Of a stretch of DNA of 64,000 nt, positions 27,354-35,543 are shown piece by piece. The translations under genes were made by a program, and so were the position numbers. The notes beneath the pieces are model-generated. The model was not told the origin of the DNA. It was given only the letters and a program-made list of their open reading frames with translations, and ran no database searches. Each line of letters begins with the position of its first letter. Position 1 is the first letter of the stretch. This DNA is from Afifella pfennigii DSM 17143 (GTDB lineage: Bacteria; Pseudomonadota; Alphaproteobacteria; Rhizobiales; Afifellaceae). The stretch lies in contig NZ_JHZK01000016.1 of NCBI RefSeq assembly GCF_000688515.1, forward strand, positions 21,384 through 85,383, read 5' to 3'.

Positions 27354-28199
27354 ATGCAGCGAAGAAACGAAGCGGGGAGAGACTTCAGCGTGAGCGAGAG
27401 GGCGAAAGAAGACGCGCCGCGCGATGCCGCCACACCGCAGAAGGGAGGCGCCAAGGGCGCAGACAAGAGCGAAGCCAGGCGCAATCGCGGCGAGGTTCAC
27501 AGCCAGGTGCTGAAGACCTTGCGGCACGGGCTGATGGTCGGCGCCTTCGTGCCGGGCCAGGTGATGAGCCTGCGCAAGCTCGCCGCGCAGCTCGGCACCA
27601 GCCCGATGCCGGTGCGCGATGCGCTATCGCATCTGGTTGCCGCCAACGTTCTGGAGGCGCCGCCGAACAAATCGGTGCGCGTGCCGCGGCGCAATGCCGA
27701 ATGGCTGAAGGAAATCACCGAAGTCCGCGTCCTGTGCGAGGGCATGGCCACCAAGGCCGCCTGCGCCCATGCCACGCCCAAGCTCATCGAGGAGCTGAGC
27801 GCCATCAATTGCGACCTTCTGCGCGCCATCGCCAAGCGCGACATCCTCGGCTGCCTGCAATTCAATCAAAAATTCCATTTCACGCTCTACGCGGCCGCGC
27901 AGTCGCAGGTGCTGCTGCCGCTGATTGAGGATCTGTGGCTGCAATGCGGGCCGACGATGTATTTCTCGCTCTTGGCGCCGGGCATGCCCTGGGACGCCTC
28001 GGCGCATGCGGAGCTTCTTGAGGCGCTGCATCTCAACGACGCCGCCATGGCCCAGCGCGCCATGACCAAGGACATCCGCACCACCGCACGCAACGTGTTG
28101 AAACTGCACAAGGGCAACGGCAGCGAGGGCCCTTCCCTCCACCAGGGGGAGCTGCATATCGAGCTTCCGCCGGCCATCGGCCCGACCTTCATCAGCTAG
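27354..28199 (+). CDS. GntR-family transcriptional regulator, FadR/FCD type
   Basis: A 281-residue regulator: a winged helix (about residues 47-115, with VPGQVMSLRKLAAQLGTSPMPVRDALSHLVAANVLE) and a C-terminal all-helical FCD-type ligand domain (EVRVLCEGMATKAACAH onward). FCD regulators usually repress catabolic genes until a small acid or pathway intermediate binds. An N-terminal stretch of about 45 residues is polar and probably disordered, so a later start is possible. The gene is divergent from the importer operon, with operator A between them, which makes it the likely controller of both operons carrying the repeat. Confidence 0.86.
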   Translation: MQRRNEAGRDFSVSERAKEDAPRDAATPQKGGAKGADKSEARRNRGEVHSQVLKTLRHGLMVGAFVPGQVMSLRKLAAQLGTSPMPVRDALSHLVAANVLEAPPNKSVRVPRRNAEWLKEITEVRVLCEGMATKAACAHATPKLIEELSAINCDLLRAIAKRDILGCLQFNQKFHFTLYAAAQSQVLLPLIEDLWLQCGPTMYFSLLAPGMPWDASAHAELLEALHLNDAAMAQRAMTKDIRTTARNVLKLHKGNGSEGPSLHQGELHIELPPAIGPTFIS

Positions 28200-28250
28200 C
28201 CGGAACCTCGATCGGCTAGCCAAGACCTTCAGCAACCAGAAAGAGAATGA

Positions 28251-28724
28251 ATGAGCGCCATCAACGACCGCCTGGCATCGCTCGGCATCACCCTTCCCGC
28301 CCTGTCGACGCCCTCGGCGAACTACATCCCCGTCGCGCGCACCGGCAACCTTCTCTACGTTTCCGGCCAGGTGCCGGTGGAGAACGGCACGGTCAAATAT
28401 ACCGGCAAGCTCGGGGCGGACGTCTCGGTGGAGGACGGACAGGCGGCGGCGCGGCTTTGCGCCATCAACATCATCGCGCATCTCAGCGCCGCGCTTGACG
28501 GCGATCTGGGCAAGGTGGCGCGCTGCGTGCGCCTCGGCGGCTTCGTCAACGCCACGCCCGATTTCCCCGATCCGCCGAAGGTCATCAACGGCGCCTCCGA
28601 CCTCATCGTGGAGGTGTTCGGCGAGGCCGGGCGGCATGCCCGCGCCGCCGTCGGCTGCGCCACGCTGCCGCGCAACGTGGCGGTGGAGGTGGACGCCATC
28701 TTCGAGGTGGTGGACGGGGCCTGA
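28251..28724 (+). CDS. RidA/YjgF/YER057c-family protein
   Basis: A 157-residue protein of the RidA family, with VARTGNLLYVSGQVPVENG near the start, AALDGDLGKVARCVRLGGFVN in the middle and the C-terminal GRHARAAVGCATLPRNVAVEVDAIFEV that carries the conserved Arg. It belongs to the longer subgroup often annotated as endoribonuclease/translation inhibitor. RidA proteins hydrolyse reactive enamines or imines, and members such as RutC serve in pyrimidine catabolism. It lies 51 bases after the GntR gene and 26 before the CobW gene, so the three may be one transcript. Confidence 0.9.
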   Translation: MSAINDRLASLGITLPALSTPSANYIPVARTGNLLYVSGQVPVENGTVKYTGKLGADVSVEDGQAAARLCAINIIAHLSAALDGDLGKVARCVRLGGFVNATPDFPDPPKVINGASDLIVEVFGEAGRHARAAVGCATLPRNVAVEVDAIFEVVDGA

Positions 28725-28750
28725 ACGGCGGGGCGGGCGAGGCCGCAAAG

Positions 28751-29731
28751 ATGATCGAGGCGCATATCCTCACCGGCTTTCTGGGCAGCGGCAAGACGAC
28801 GCTGCTGCGCCATCTCCTCGCCCGCCCGGAGCTTGCCGATACGGCCGTCGTCATCAACGAATTCGGCGAGGTGGGGCTCGACCATTTCCTGGTGCGCGAG
28901 GTCGCCGAGGACGCGGTGCTTTTGCAATCGGGCTGCCTGTGCTGCACGGTGCGCGACGATCTCGTCTCCACGCTGGCGCGCATGCAGGCGCTGGCGGAGG
29001 CCGGCGAGGCGCCGCGCTTTTCGCGCGCCGTCATCGAGACGACGGGCCTTGCCGATCCGGCCCCGGTGGCGGCGGCCATTCTCAGCGATCGGCGCCTCAG
29101 CGCCGCCTACCGGCTGGGGCGCATCGTTACCGCCATCGACGCCACCTGCGGGCTTGCCACGCTGCAGCGCCACGACACGGCCGTGCAGCAGGCCGCGCTC
29201 GCCGACACGCTCGTCGTCACCAAGGCGGATCTCGCCGAGGAAGACGGGCTCGCCCTCCTCAAGCGGCGGCTTTCTGAGATCAATCCGGACGCAGAGAGGC
29301 TTCTTTCCAGCCGCGAGGAACCGCCCTCGCCGGCATCGCTGCTGAAGCCGCCGGCGAAGGCGAGCGCGGGCCGCAGCGCTGCGGCCGCGGCAGGCGCAGA
29401 TGCCGCCGGGGCGCGGCACGGCCATGGCGGCGCGAGCAGCTTTCCCGTCGCCTTCAAGGCGCCCGTCGCCCGGGCCGATTTCGTGGAATGGCTGGAGCTG
29501 CTCCTGGCGGCGCGCGGCGACGACATCTTGCGCGTCAAGGGGCTTCTGGCCGTGAAGGACGAGCCGCGCCCGCTGGTGGTGCAGGGCGTGCAGCATGTCG
29601 TCTATCCGTTGGAAGCGCTCGCCGCATGGCCGCCGGGCGCCGCCTCGCAGCTCGTCTTCATCACCCGCGGCATTCCGCACAGCGCCGTCGCGCGATCGCT
29701 TGAGGACTTTTTGAAGGTGGAGGTGGCGTGA
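28751..29731 (+). CDS. CobW/COG0523 GTPase, probable metal chaperone
   Basis: A 326-residue G3E GTPase with Walker A GFLGSGKTT (9-17), the metal-binding GCLCC motif at 61-65, VINEFGEVGLDH switch region, TKAD guanine-specificity motif, and a C-terminal CobW domain. A linker (about 195-235) is Ala/Pro-rich with HGHG. COG0523 proteins deliver Zn or other metals to target enzymes. At least three metal-dependent amidohydrolases are encoded within the island, so service to these is a plausible role. Confidence 0.9.
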   Translation: MIEAHILTGFLGSGKTTLLRHLLARPELADTAVVINEFGEVGLDHFLVREVAEDAVLLQSGCLCCTVRDDLVSTLARMQALAEAGEAPRFSRAVIETTGLADPAPVAAAILSDRRLSAAYRLGRIVTAIDATCGLATLQRHDTAVQQAALADTLVVTKADLAEEDGLALLKRRLSEINPDAERLLSSREEPPSPASLLKPPAKASAGRSAAAAAGADAAGARHGHGGASSFPVAFKAPVARADFVEWLELLLAARGDDILRVKGLLAVKDEPRPLVVQGVQHVVYPLEALAAWPPGAASQLVFITRGIPHSAVARSLEDFLKVEVA

Positions 29732-29774
29732 GGCGGCGGGCCGCCCGCCCGCCGGTTTCTGCGTCGCCGCCCCC

Positions 29775-29813
29775 CAGTTGCCGACCCCTCAGTCGCCGAC
29801 CCCTCAGTTGCCG
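29775..29813. repeat. Short tandem repeat, 15-base unit
   Basis: Two full units of CAGTYGCCGACCCCT (29775-29789 and 29790-29804) and part of a third (29805-29813). It lies between the convergent CobW and amidohydrolase genes and covers the amidohydrolase stop codon, so it may have slid the position of that stop. No function assigned. Confidence 0.7.
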
Positions 29814-31243
29814 CTGTCGTAGAGCGTCGTCGTCGTCGGCACGTCCTCCTGGTGCAGGCCGGCGCGCACCACCGCGGCGGCGGCGAGCTGGCGCGCCTTG
29901 AAGCGGAGCTGGCGCTCGTCAAGGCTCTGCACCTTGCCGCCGGCATAGAGCGGCACGCCGTTCACCCAGGTCTCGGCGATGGTGGCGCTGGAGGCGGAAT
30001 AGACCAGCGCCTGCAAGGGATCGTGGAAGGGCGTCCATTCGATGTGGTCGAGGTCGAAGAGAATGAAGTCGGCCTTCTTGCCGACCTCCAGCGAGCCGAT
30101 CTCGTCGTCCCACATCAGCGCCTTGGCGCCGTCGATGGTGGCGGCACGCAGCGCCTCGCGGGCGCCGAAGATACTCGGCTGAAGGCGCGCATCCTTGAAC
30201 ATGCCGGCGACCAGGAACATCTGCCGCATCAAGTTGAGATTGCCGGCGGCCGACACCCCGTCGGTGCCGAGGCCGACGGTGACGCCGGCCTTCACCATCT
30301 CCGGATACTTGCCGATGGCGGTGGCGCCCTTGCCGAGCTTGTAGGAGGAGGAGGGGCAGAAGGCGACCTTGGTGCGGTGCTCGGCCATCAGGTCGATCTC
30401 CTCGTCCTTGACCGCCGCGCCATGGGCGATGACGAGGTTCTCGCCGAGACCGCCGGAGCGGGCGATGCGGGTGATCGGCCAGCAGCCGTGCTTTTCCTCG
30501 CAGACCTTGGCCTCCTCGATGGAGGTGGCCAGATGGTAGGTGGTGCCGACGCCGAGCTTTTCGGCCAGGGCGCGCGCGCCGACATGCAGCTCCAGCGTGC
30601 ACGGCTCCTTGCCCTCGATATTGACCCAGCAGCGGGCGCGGCCGTCGAGCGCGCCGTGGTATTTCTCCACGCAGGCCTGAAGCTCCTTCAGCGCGGCCTT
30701 GGCGTCGGGGAAGAAATGGTGCCGCACCATCTCATCCGTCCAGCCGCGCGGCAGCTCGGCCGGCGGGTTGTCGGCGGCGTGGCGGCCGGTGATGCCGCGC
30801 ATGCCGGTCTCTTGCATGGCACGGATGGTGATGCCCGGATCGTATTGCGAGCCCATGTCGAGGAAGCAGGTCGTGCCGGCGCGCAGCATCTCGGTGATGC
30901 CCAAAAGCGCGCCCCAATATTCGTCCTCCTCGGTGATGAAGGCGTAGAAGGGCTTGGCCCAGTGAAACACCCAGGCGCGGGTGTTGAGGTTATCGGGAAA
31001 GACGGCGCGCGACAGGGTTTCCGACAGGTGCACATGGCTGTCGACGAAGCCCGGACAGATGCCGCGCGCGGTGCCGTCCATGACGAGGTCGAAATCGGCG
31101 CCCTCGTAGCGGGCGGCGATATCGGCGGCGGGGCCGATATCGGCGATGCGGTCGTCCTCCAGGACGATGCTGGCGCCGCGCAGGATGTCGTCCCTGGCGT
31201 TGACCAGGAAGGCGACGTCGAGATTTTCGATCAGCGTACGCAT
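29804..31243 (-). CDS. Amidohydrolase, Atz/Trz/MTA-SAH deaminase type
   Basis: A 479-residue amidohydrolase resembling AtzB/TrzA and MTA/SAH deaminases. Metal and catalytic residues are H70/H72 (VDSHVHLSE), H237 (TTYHLATS), H274 (VIAHGAAV) and D328 (GLGTDGVSA). Such enzymes remove amino or other leaving groups from nitrogen rings. The start lies nine bases after the M24 gene ends, in the operon headed by the enolase-superfamily gene. It is the last gene in that operon, and its stop falls in a short tandem repeat. Confidence 0.88.
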   Translation of the reverse strand: MRTLIENLDVAFLVNARDDILRGASIVLEDDRIADIGPAADIAARYEGADFDLVMDGTARGICPGFVDSHVHLSETLSRAVFPDNLNTRAWVFHWAKPFYAFITEEDEYWGALLGITEMLRAGTTCFLDMGSQYDPGITIRAMQETGMRGITGRHAADNPPAELPRGWTDEMVRHHFFPDAKAALKELQACVEKYHGALDGRARCWVNIEGKEPCTLELHVGARALAEKLGVGTTYHLATSIEEAKVCEEKHGCWPITRIARSGGLGENLVIAHGAAVKDEEIDLMAEHRTKVAFCPSSSYKLGKGATAIGKYPEMVKAGVTVGLGTDGVSAAGNLNLMRQMFLVAGMFKDARLQPSIFGAREALRAATIDGAKALMWDDEIGSLEVGKKADFILFDLDHIEWTPFHDPLQALVYSASSATIAETWVNGVPLYAGGKVQSLDERQLRFKARQLAAAAVVRAGLHQEDVPTTTTLYDSGN

Positions 31244-31252
31244 GAAGGCTCC

Positions 31253-32392
31253 TCAGCTCACCAGGACGAGCTTGTCGGTATCGGTGTGGTCGGACAGAAG
31301 CTCGCAGCCATCGGCGGTGACCAGAAGCATGTCCTTGTTCTGCATGCCGTAGCCGTAGCCGGTCTGGTAGCAGAGCGGCTCAAAGCCGAGCACCATGCCC
31401 TCCTCGATCATCGCGTCCTCGCCTGGGCGGCCGAGGATCGGCGTCTCGCCCAGATAGGGGTCCTCGTGCAGATGCAGGCCGATGCCGTGGCCGACGAAGG
31501 AGATGGCCGGCAGCCCCTTCTCCTTAAGCTTGGCGATGAAGGCGTCGTAGATGGCGCGGCAGCTCGCCCCCGGCTTCACCATCTCCATGATCCGGTACTT
31601 GCAATCGACGAGATGCTGCCAGATCTCCTCCGCCATCTCAGGCGCGCGCTCCACCACGGCGGTGCGGCACACACCGGCCTGGTAGCCGCCAGCAACGGCG
31701 AAAATCTCCACGCGGCAGACATCGCCGGCGGCAAGGCGGCGGGCCGAGGGCCCGACATTGGGCAATTGGCTGCGCTCGCCGGTCGCCACGATGAGAAGCT
31801 TGAAATGCTCGGCGCCAAGCTCGTAGACGCCGCGTGTCAGATGCCCGGCGATATCCATCTCGCTGTCGCCCGCCTTGACCGCGGCATAGGCCTTGGCGAT
31901 GGCTTCGTCGGCGATGCGCGACAGGTTGCGAAGCAGGTCCTGCTCCTGCGGTATCTTGATCTGACGCAGGCGATTGAGGATCTGCTCGGCCGGGGCGAAA
32001 TCCGCCTGCGGCAGGGCTTTCTGGAGGCGGGCGAAATCGCCGGCAGGCAGATAGTCCATCTCCATGCCGAGACGCGCCCGCTCAAGCCCCAGCTCGCGCA
32101 GCTGGTCGGCGAGGATCGCCATCGGATCGTCGCTGAACTCGCGCCAGATGCGGAAGGGAACCTCCTCGCCCGCCGCGCGGCGGATGGTGCTCGCCTCCAT
32201 ATCGACGCCGAACAGCGCCAGCTTCCCATCCGCCGTCAGGATCGCCATGGCGTGGCGATGGCGGATGAGCGATTGGGAGGGCACGACGAAGCCCGTCAGA
32301 TAGGCGAAATTCTCCGGCGAGGAGGAGACGATGGCGTCAAGGCCATGCTCCTTCATCGCCTTGGCCTGCCGCTCAACGATCGCCTGGCGCAT
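31253..32392 (-). CDS. M24-family creatinase-like hydrolase, metal ligands not conserved
   Basis: A 379-residue protein with the pita-bread fold of creatinase, prolidase and ectoine hydrolase. The N-terminal domain has GLDAIVSSSPENFAYLTGF; the C-terminal domain has FVGHGIGLHLHEDPYL and GMVLGFEPLCYQ. Three of the five metal ligands found in prolidases appear replaced: RVEIF has Glu for the first Asp, AGVCRT has Gly for the second Asp, and NKDMLLVTADG lacks the last Glu. This points to creatinase-type metal-free C-N cleavage rather than dipeptidase activity. Substrate unknown; the operon context argues for a small nitrogen compound. Confidence 0.84.
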   Translation of the reverse strand: MRQAIVERQAKAMKEHGLDAIVSSSPENFAYLTGFVVPSQSLIRHRHAMAILTADGKLALFGVDMEASTIRRAAGEEVPFRIWREFSDDPMAILADQLRELGLERARLGMEMDYLPAGDFARLQKALPQADFAPAEQILNRLRQIKIPQEQDLLRNLSRIADEAIAKAYAAVKAGDSEMDIAGHLTRGVYELGAEHFKLLIVATGERSQLPNVGPSARRLAAGDVCRVEIFAVAGGYQAGVCRTAVVERAPEMAEEIWQHLVDCKYRIMEMVKPGASCRAIYDAFIAKLKEKGLPAISFVGHGIGLHLHEDPYLGETPILGRPGEDAMIEEGMVLGFEPLCYQTGYGYGMQNKDMLLVTADGCELLSDHTDTDKLVLVS

Positions 32393-32430
32393 CCCTATTT
32401 CCTTTCACCTGCCGGCCGCAGCGGCATCGT

Positions 32431-33591
32431 TCAGTCCTTGACCCGATAAGCTTCGATCTTGGCCTCATCGACCTCGATGCCCATGCCGGGACCGTCCGGC
32501 ACGAGAATGGCGCCGTCGACGAGCCGCATCGGCTCGGCGAGGAGGTCGTCCTTGTAGTAGATGCCGCCGATCTGGCCGTTCAGAGCCTCGGCGGGCGTGG
32601 AGACGGGCACGACGCAGGAGAGCGTGACGGGCGGCGCGGCAGCGGCGAGCTGGATATTCGCCAGATTGCCGACGCCCAGCTCCACCGAGCCGTTGACGTT
32701 GCACAAAATGCCGGCGGCACGGCAGACGGCCGCCTTCTCCATCGCCTTGTAAAGGCCGCCCGGCTTGGTGGTGTAGATGGAGACGATCTGCGCCGCCTTC
32801 TGCTCGATAATCTGCACCACGTCATGGGCGTTCCAGGCGGATTCGTCGGCCATGACCGGCGCGTCGATGGCGCGCGCGACGGCGGCGATGCGCTCAATGC
32901 CCATGCAGGGCTGCTCGAAGTACTTGATGCCGAAGCGCTCGATCTTGCGATACGTCTGGATCGCCTCGCCCGGCGAGGCATAGCCCTCATTGGCGTCGAC
33001 GCACAGCTCCACATCCTCGCCGACGGCGGCGCGCACGCGCGAGACCACCTCCACGTCGCGGGCCGGATCGACGCCGACCTTGATCTTGATCGTCCTGATG
33101 CCCTCCGAGGCGACCTTCGCCGCCTCGCGCTCGGCATCCTCCACCGAGACGAGGCCGATGGAATGGGTGACGGGGACCCGCTCGCGCACGCGCCCGCCAA
33201 GCAGAGTGTGGACGGGGACGTCGAGCCAGCGGCCGGTCAGATCGTAATAGGCGAATTCCACCGCCGCCTTGGCGTAGGGATAGCCCTTGACGATGGCGTC
33301 CATGCGCTGATGCAGACCGGCGGCGTTGCCGAGCTCCAGGCCGGCGATCACCGGGGCGAGATAATTCTCAATGACGGCGCGGGCAATCAGCGCGGATTCG
33401 CCGAAGTAACGGCCGAACTCGCCGCCCCAATCCTTCAGCGCCGGCGCCTCGCCCCAGCCGACGCGGCCCTCGTCGTCGGTCATCTTGACCATGACGTAAC
33501 GGCCGATGGGCTCCGTCAGGCCGGTCCACTTATGCTCGCGGCGGGTGGGTATCTGTACAATCAAGGTCTCGACGCGGGCAATGGCAGGCAC
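32431..33591 (-). CDS. Enolase-superfamily enzyme, mandelate racemase/muconate lactonizing type
   Basis: A 386-residue protein with the MR/MLE pattern: KIK motif (K169/K171), metal ligands D199 (CVDANEGY), E226 (YFEQPC) and D249 (MADES), and a second-side Lys K276 in TTKPGG. With a Lys on both faces it belongs to the MLE-like subgroup (cycloisomerase, OSBS or racemase) rather than to mandelate racemase itself. It is first in the three-gene operon and lies just downstream of operator B. A racemase or lactonising step in the island's pathway is inferred. Confidence 0.88.
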   Translation of the reverse strand: MPAIARVETLIVQIPTRREHKWTGLTEPIGRYVMVKMTDDEGRVGWGEAPALKDWGGEFGRYFGESALIARAVIENYLAPVIAGLELGNAAGLHQRMDAIVKGYPYAKAAVEFAYYDLTGRWLDVPVHTLLGGRVRERVPVTHSIGLVSVEDAEREAAKVASEGIRTIKIKVGVDPARDVEVVSRVRAAVGEDVELCVDANEGYASPGEAIQTYRKIERFGIKYFEQPCMGIERIAAVARAIDAPVMADESAWNAHDVVQIIEQKAAQIVSIYTTKPGGLYKAMEKAAVCRAAGILCNVNGSVELGVGNLANIQLAAAAPPVTLSCVVPVSTPAEALNGQIGGIYYKDDLLAEPMRLVDGAILVPDGPGMGIEVDEAKIEAYRVKD

Positions 33592-33652
33592 GGAACGCTC
33601 CTCCTGGCTGGCGCAACGCCGCGAGACGACACGCCGAAAGACGATAAAATGT

Positions 33653-33669
33653 GATCACATTGTGTGATC
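33653..33669. promoter_or_regulatory. Operator B: inverted repeat GATCACA-N3-TGTGATC
   Basis: Same 7-base arms as operator A (33653-33659 and 33663-33669), with spacer TTG. The left arm lies within a perfect ten-base palindrome TGTGATCACA (33650-33659). It is upstream of the enolase-M24-amidohydrolase operon on the minus strand, between the start codon and the -35 box at 33682-33691. Confidence 0.75.
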
Positions 33670-33681
33670 GCGATGATATCG

Positions 33682-33691
33682 ATTGTCAAGC
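33682..33691 (-). promoter_or_regulatory. Probable -35 region of enolase operon
   Basis: On the minus strand GCTTGACAAT, identical over ten bases to 27210-27219. The spacing to the operator arm is 12 bases here and 11 at the other copy. The -10 would fall within operator B (no strong TATAAT match, CACAAT being the nearest). Confidence 0.65.
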
Positions 33692-34022
33692 CGGTGCGGA
33701 GACCCGACTTGCGAGCGAGCCTTGCCGCCTGGAGCGCGAAGAGGATCGGAAGTCGGCCCCGATGCCGGCCCCGCTGCCGGCCGCACGGCCCAAGCCCGCC
33801 GGCCGTTGCCCGATCCGCCCCCTCGCCCTCCGCATGGCCTTTCGCGCCGGTTGCCGGCACCTATATGAGCGATACGGTCTCGCGCCGATCCGCCAGGGCT
33901 TTGCGGGCGAACCGACCTGCAAGGCCGGCTCGCGCCCGCTCCCGCGGCACGGGCCGGCGCCGCGGCGCAGCCTCGTTCCGGTCCTCAGGGACCGGCATCC
34001 TCAACCCGTTCAGGGCGCGCGC

Positions 34023-34619
34023 ATGCCCGACGATCCGCACAGCGTCTCCGATATCCTTCAGCGGCTGCATCAGCGGGCGCAGAACCGGGGCTGCGTGACG
34101 CTCGGCGATCTCGCCGATGCGGTCGGGGCACGCAGTTACGGGCCCTTCCTCATCATCCCGTCGCTCGTCGAGCTCACCCCCATCGGCGCCATTCCCGGCG
34201 TGCCGACGGCGCTCGCGGCCTTCATCGTCGTCTTCGCGGCGCAGATGCTCGTCGGGCGCAAGCATCTTTGGCTCCCCACCTTCGTTTCCCGCCGACGTAT
34301 CGGCGGGGAGCGGGTGACCGGCATCCTCGATAGGATGGAAAAGCCGGCAAGGCGCTTCGATCGCTGGTTCCACGGCAGGCTGACGGCGCTCACCTCCGCG
34401 CCCTTCGTGCGCCTTGCCGCGGCGGTGTGCATCCTTCTGGCGGCGACCGTGCCGCCGCTGGAGCTCATCCCCTTCGCCAGCAGCGCGCCGATGCTGGCGA
34501 TCGCGGCGATCGGCGTGGCGGTGATGGTGCGCGACGGCGCGCTGATGGTCGCGGCGGTCGGCCTCGCCGGCCTCGCCCTCGGCTTCAGCGCCAGCTATCT
34601 CTTGCCGGGCGGCATCTGA
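34023..34619 (+). CDS. ExoD-family membrane protein
   Basis: A 198-residue protein of the exopolysaccharide-synthesis ExoD family. VSDILQRLHQRAQ opens the protein, followed by GARSYGPFLIIPSLVELTPIGAIPGVPT, which is the family core, and then three hydrophobic segments in the last 80 residues. The ATG at 34023 is the first start before recognisable ExoD sequence. ExoD is linked to exopolysaccharide and alkaline tolerance in Sinorhizobium but its biochemical role is unclear. The gene ends ten bases before the convergent PAP2 gene. Confidence 0.85.
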   Translation: MPDDPHSVSDILQRLHQRAQNRGCVTLGDLADAVGARSYGPFLIIPSLVELTPIGAIPGVPTALAAFIVVFAAQMLVGRKHLWLPTFVSRRRIGGERVTGILDRMEKPARRFDRWFHGRLTALTSAPFVRLAAAVCILLAATVPPLELIPFASSAPMLAIAAIGVAVMVRDGALMVAAVGLAGLALGFSASYLLPGGI

Positions 34620-34629
34620 GGCTCCTTCC

Positions 34630-35373
34630 TCAAGGCAGCCGCTCCTCCACCCTGCCGCTGCGCTGCAAGAGCAGCGCCACCGTCCAGATAAACGCCGCCC
34701 AGGAGGCGCCGATCGCCCAGCCGGCGAGAACGTCCGTCGGCCAGTGCAAGCCGAGATAGATGCGCGACAGGCCAATCATCACGGCCAGGAGGATAGCGAC
34801 CGACATGGCGTAGATCTTCAGCGCCCGGCCGGTGTTGAAGCGCATCACCAGGGCGCCGAGGGTCAGATAGACGACGGCCGAGAGGCTGGCATGGCCGCTG
34901 GGGAAGCTGAGGGTGAAGACATCGGCGCCATGGGCCACCAGATCCGGCCGCGGACGGGCGAAGAGGAATTTCAGCCCGTTGACCAGCGCCGTGCCGCCTC
35001 CGACCGAAACGGCCAGGAGAAGCGCGGCATGCGGCCGGCGGGTGAGCAAGAGCCAGCCGGCGACGATGAGGGTGATGAGGGTCAGGGCGAAGGTGGAGCC
35101 GAGGCTGGTGACGTCGCGCACCATCGCCTCGAACCAGAGCGGACCTATCGGATCGGCCATGTCGGCGGGATTGCGCATGGCCAGAAGCAGGAAGCGGTCG
35201 AAGGCGCGCGTATCGCCTTCCAGAACCTCGTCGGCCAACGCGATGAACAGCCAGACGCCGCCGGCGCTCAGCGCCGTCAGCACCAGGATGGCAAGCTCGC
35301 GCCCGGCCCAGCGCTCGCGCAGCTGCGCCGCCGTGGACGCGGTGAGAGAGGAAATGCGTTCGGACAAAGTCAT
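34630..35373 (-). CDS. PAP2-family membrane phosphatase
   Basis: A 247-residue integral membrane phosphatase with the three acid-phosphatase blocks: KFLFARPRPD, PSGHASLSA and SRIYLGLHWPTDVLAG, giving the catalytic His residues on the periplasmic side. About five to six membrane segments. Likely substrates are undecaprenyl pyrophosphate, lipid A phosphates or phosphatidate; sequence alone does not decide. It is convergent with exoD and divergent from the binding-protein gene at 35544. Confidence 0.9.
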   Translation of the reverse strand: MTLSERISSLTASTAAQLRERWAGRELAILVLTALSAGGVWLFIALADEVLEGDTRAFDRFLLLAMRNPADMADPIGPLWFEAMVRDVTSLGSTFALTLITLIVAGWLLLTRRPHAALLLAVSVGGGTALVNGLKFLFARPRPDLVAHGADVFTLSFPSGHASLSAVVYLTLGALVMRFNTGRALKIYAMSVAILLAVMIGLSRIYLGLHWPTDVLAGWAIGASWAAFIWTVALLLQRSGRVEERLP

Positions 35374-35543
35374 GCCCTCTACCTAGGCGCCATGGCGCGG
35401 CAGCTCCAGCCATGTCTCCTCGTCAGTAGCTCCAAAGCTTACGCGACGTCGCAGTTGATTTCCCCTTTCATTCCGTCGTTACCTACACGCCAGCAGACGG
35501 GGCACGGTGCCCGGTCGCTCAAGTTCCCTCGTAAGGAGCACGC

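Larger units (their letters stand above)
33592..34022. other. Intergenic region with operator B and no supported gene
   Basis: About 430 bases. It holds operator B with its -35 box near 33653-33691. The plus-strand frame is open from about 33651 into exoD, but its sequence up to 34022 is Pro/Arg-rich and unlike protein, so I do not extend ExoD. Otherwise nothing is recognised. Confidence 0.6.

Noticed and set aside
31253..32392. Ectoine hydrolase or DMSP lyase identity for the M24 protein
   Set aside because: The fold is shared, but none of the other ectoine genes is nearby and the metal ligands of DddP are not matched.
29852..32449. Long plus-strand open frame over the amidohydrolase and M24 genes
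   Set aside because: Same reason; the minus-strand genes have full family motifs and overlap it completely.
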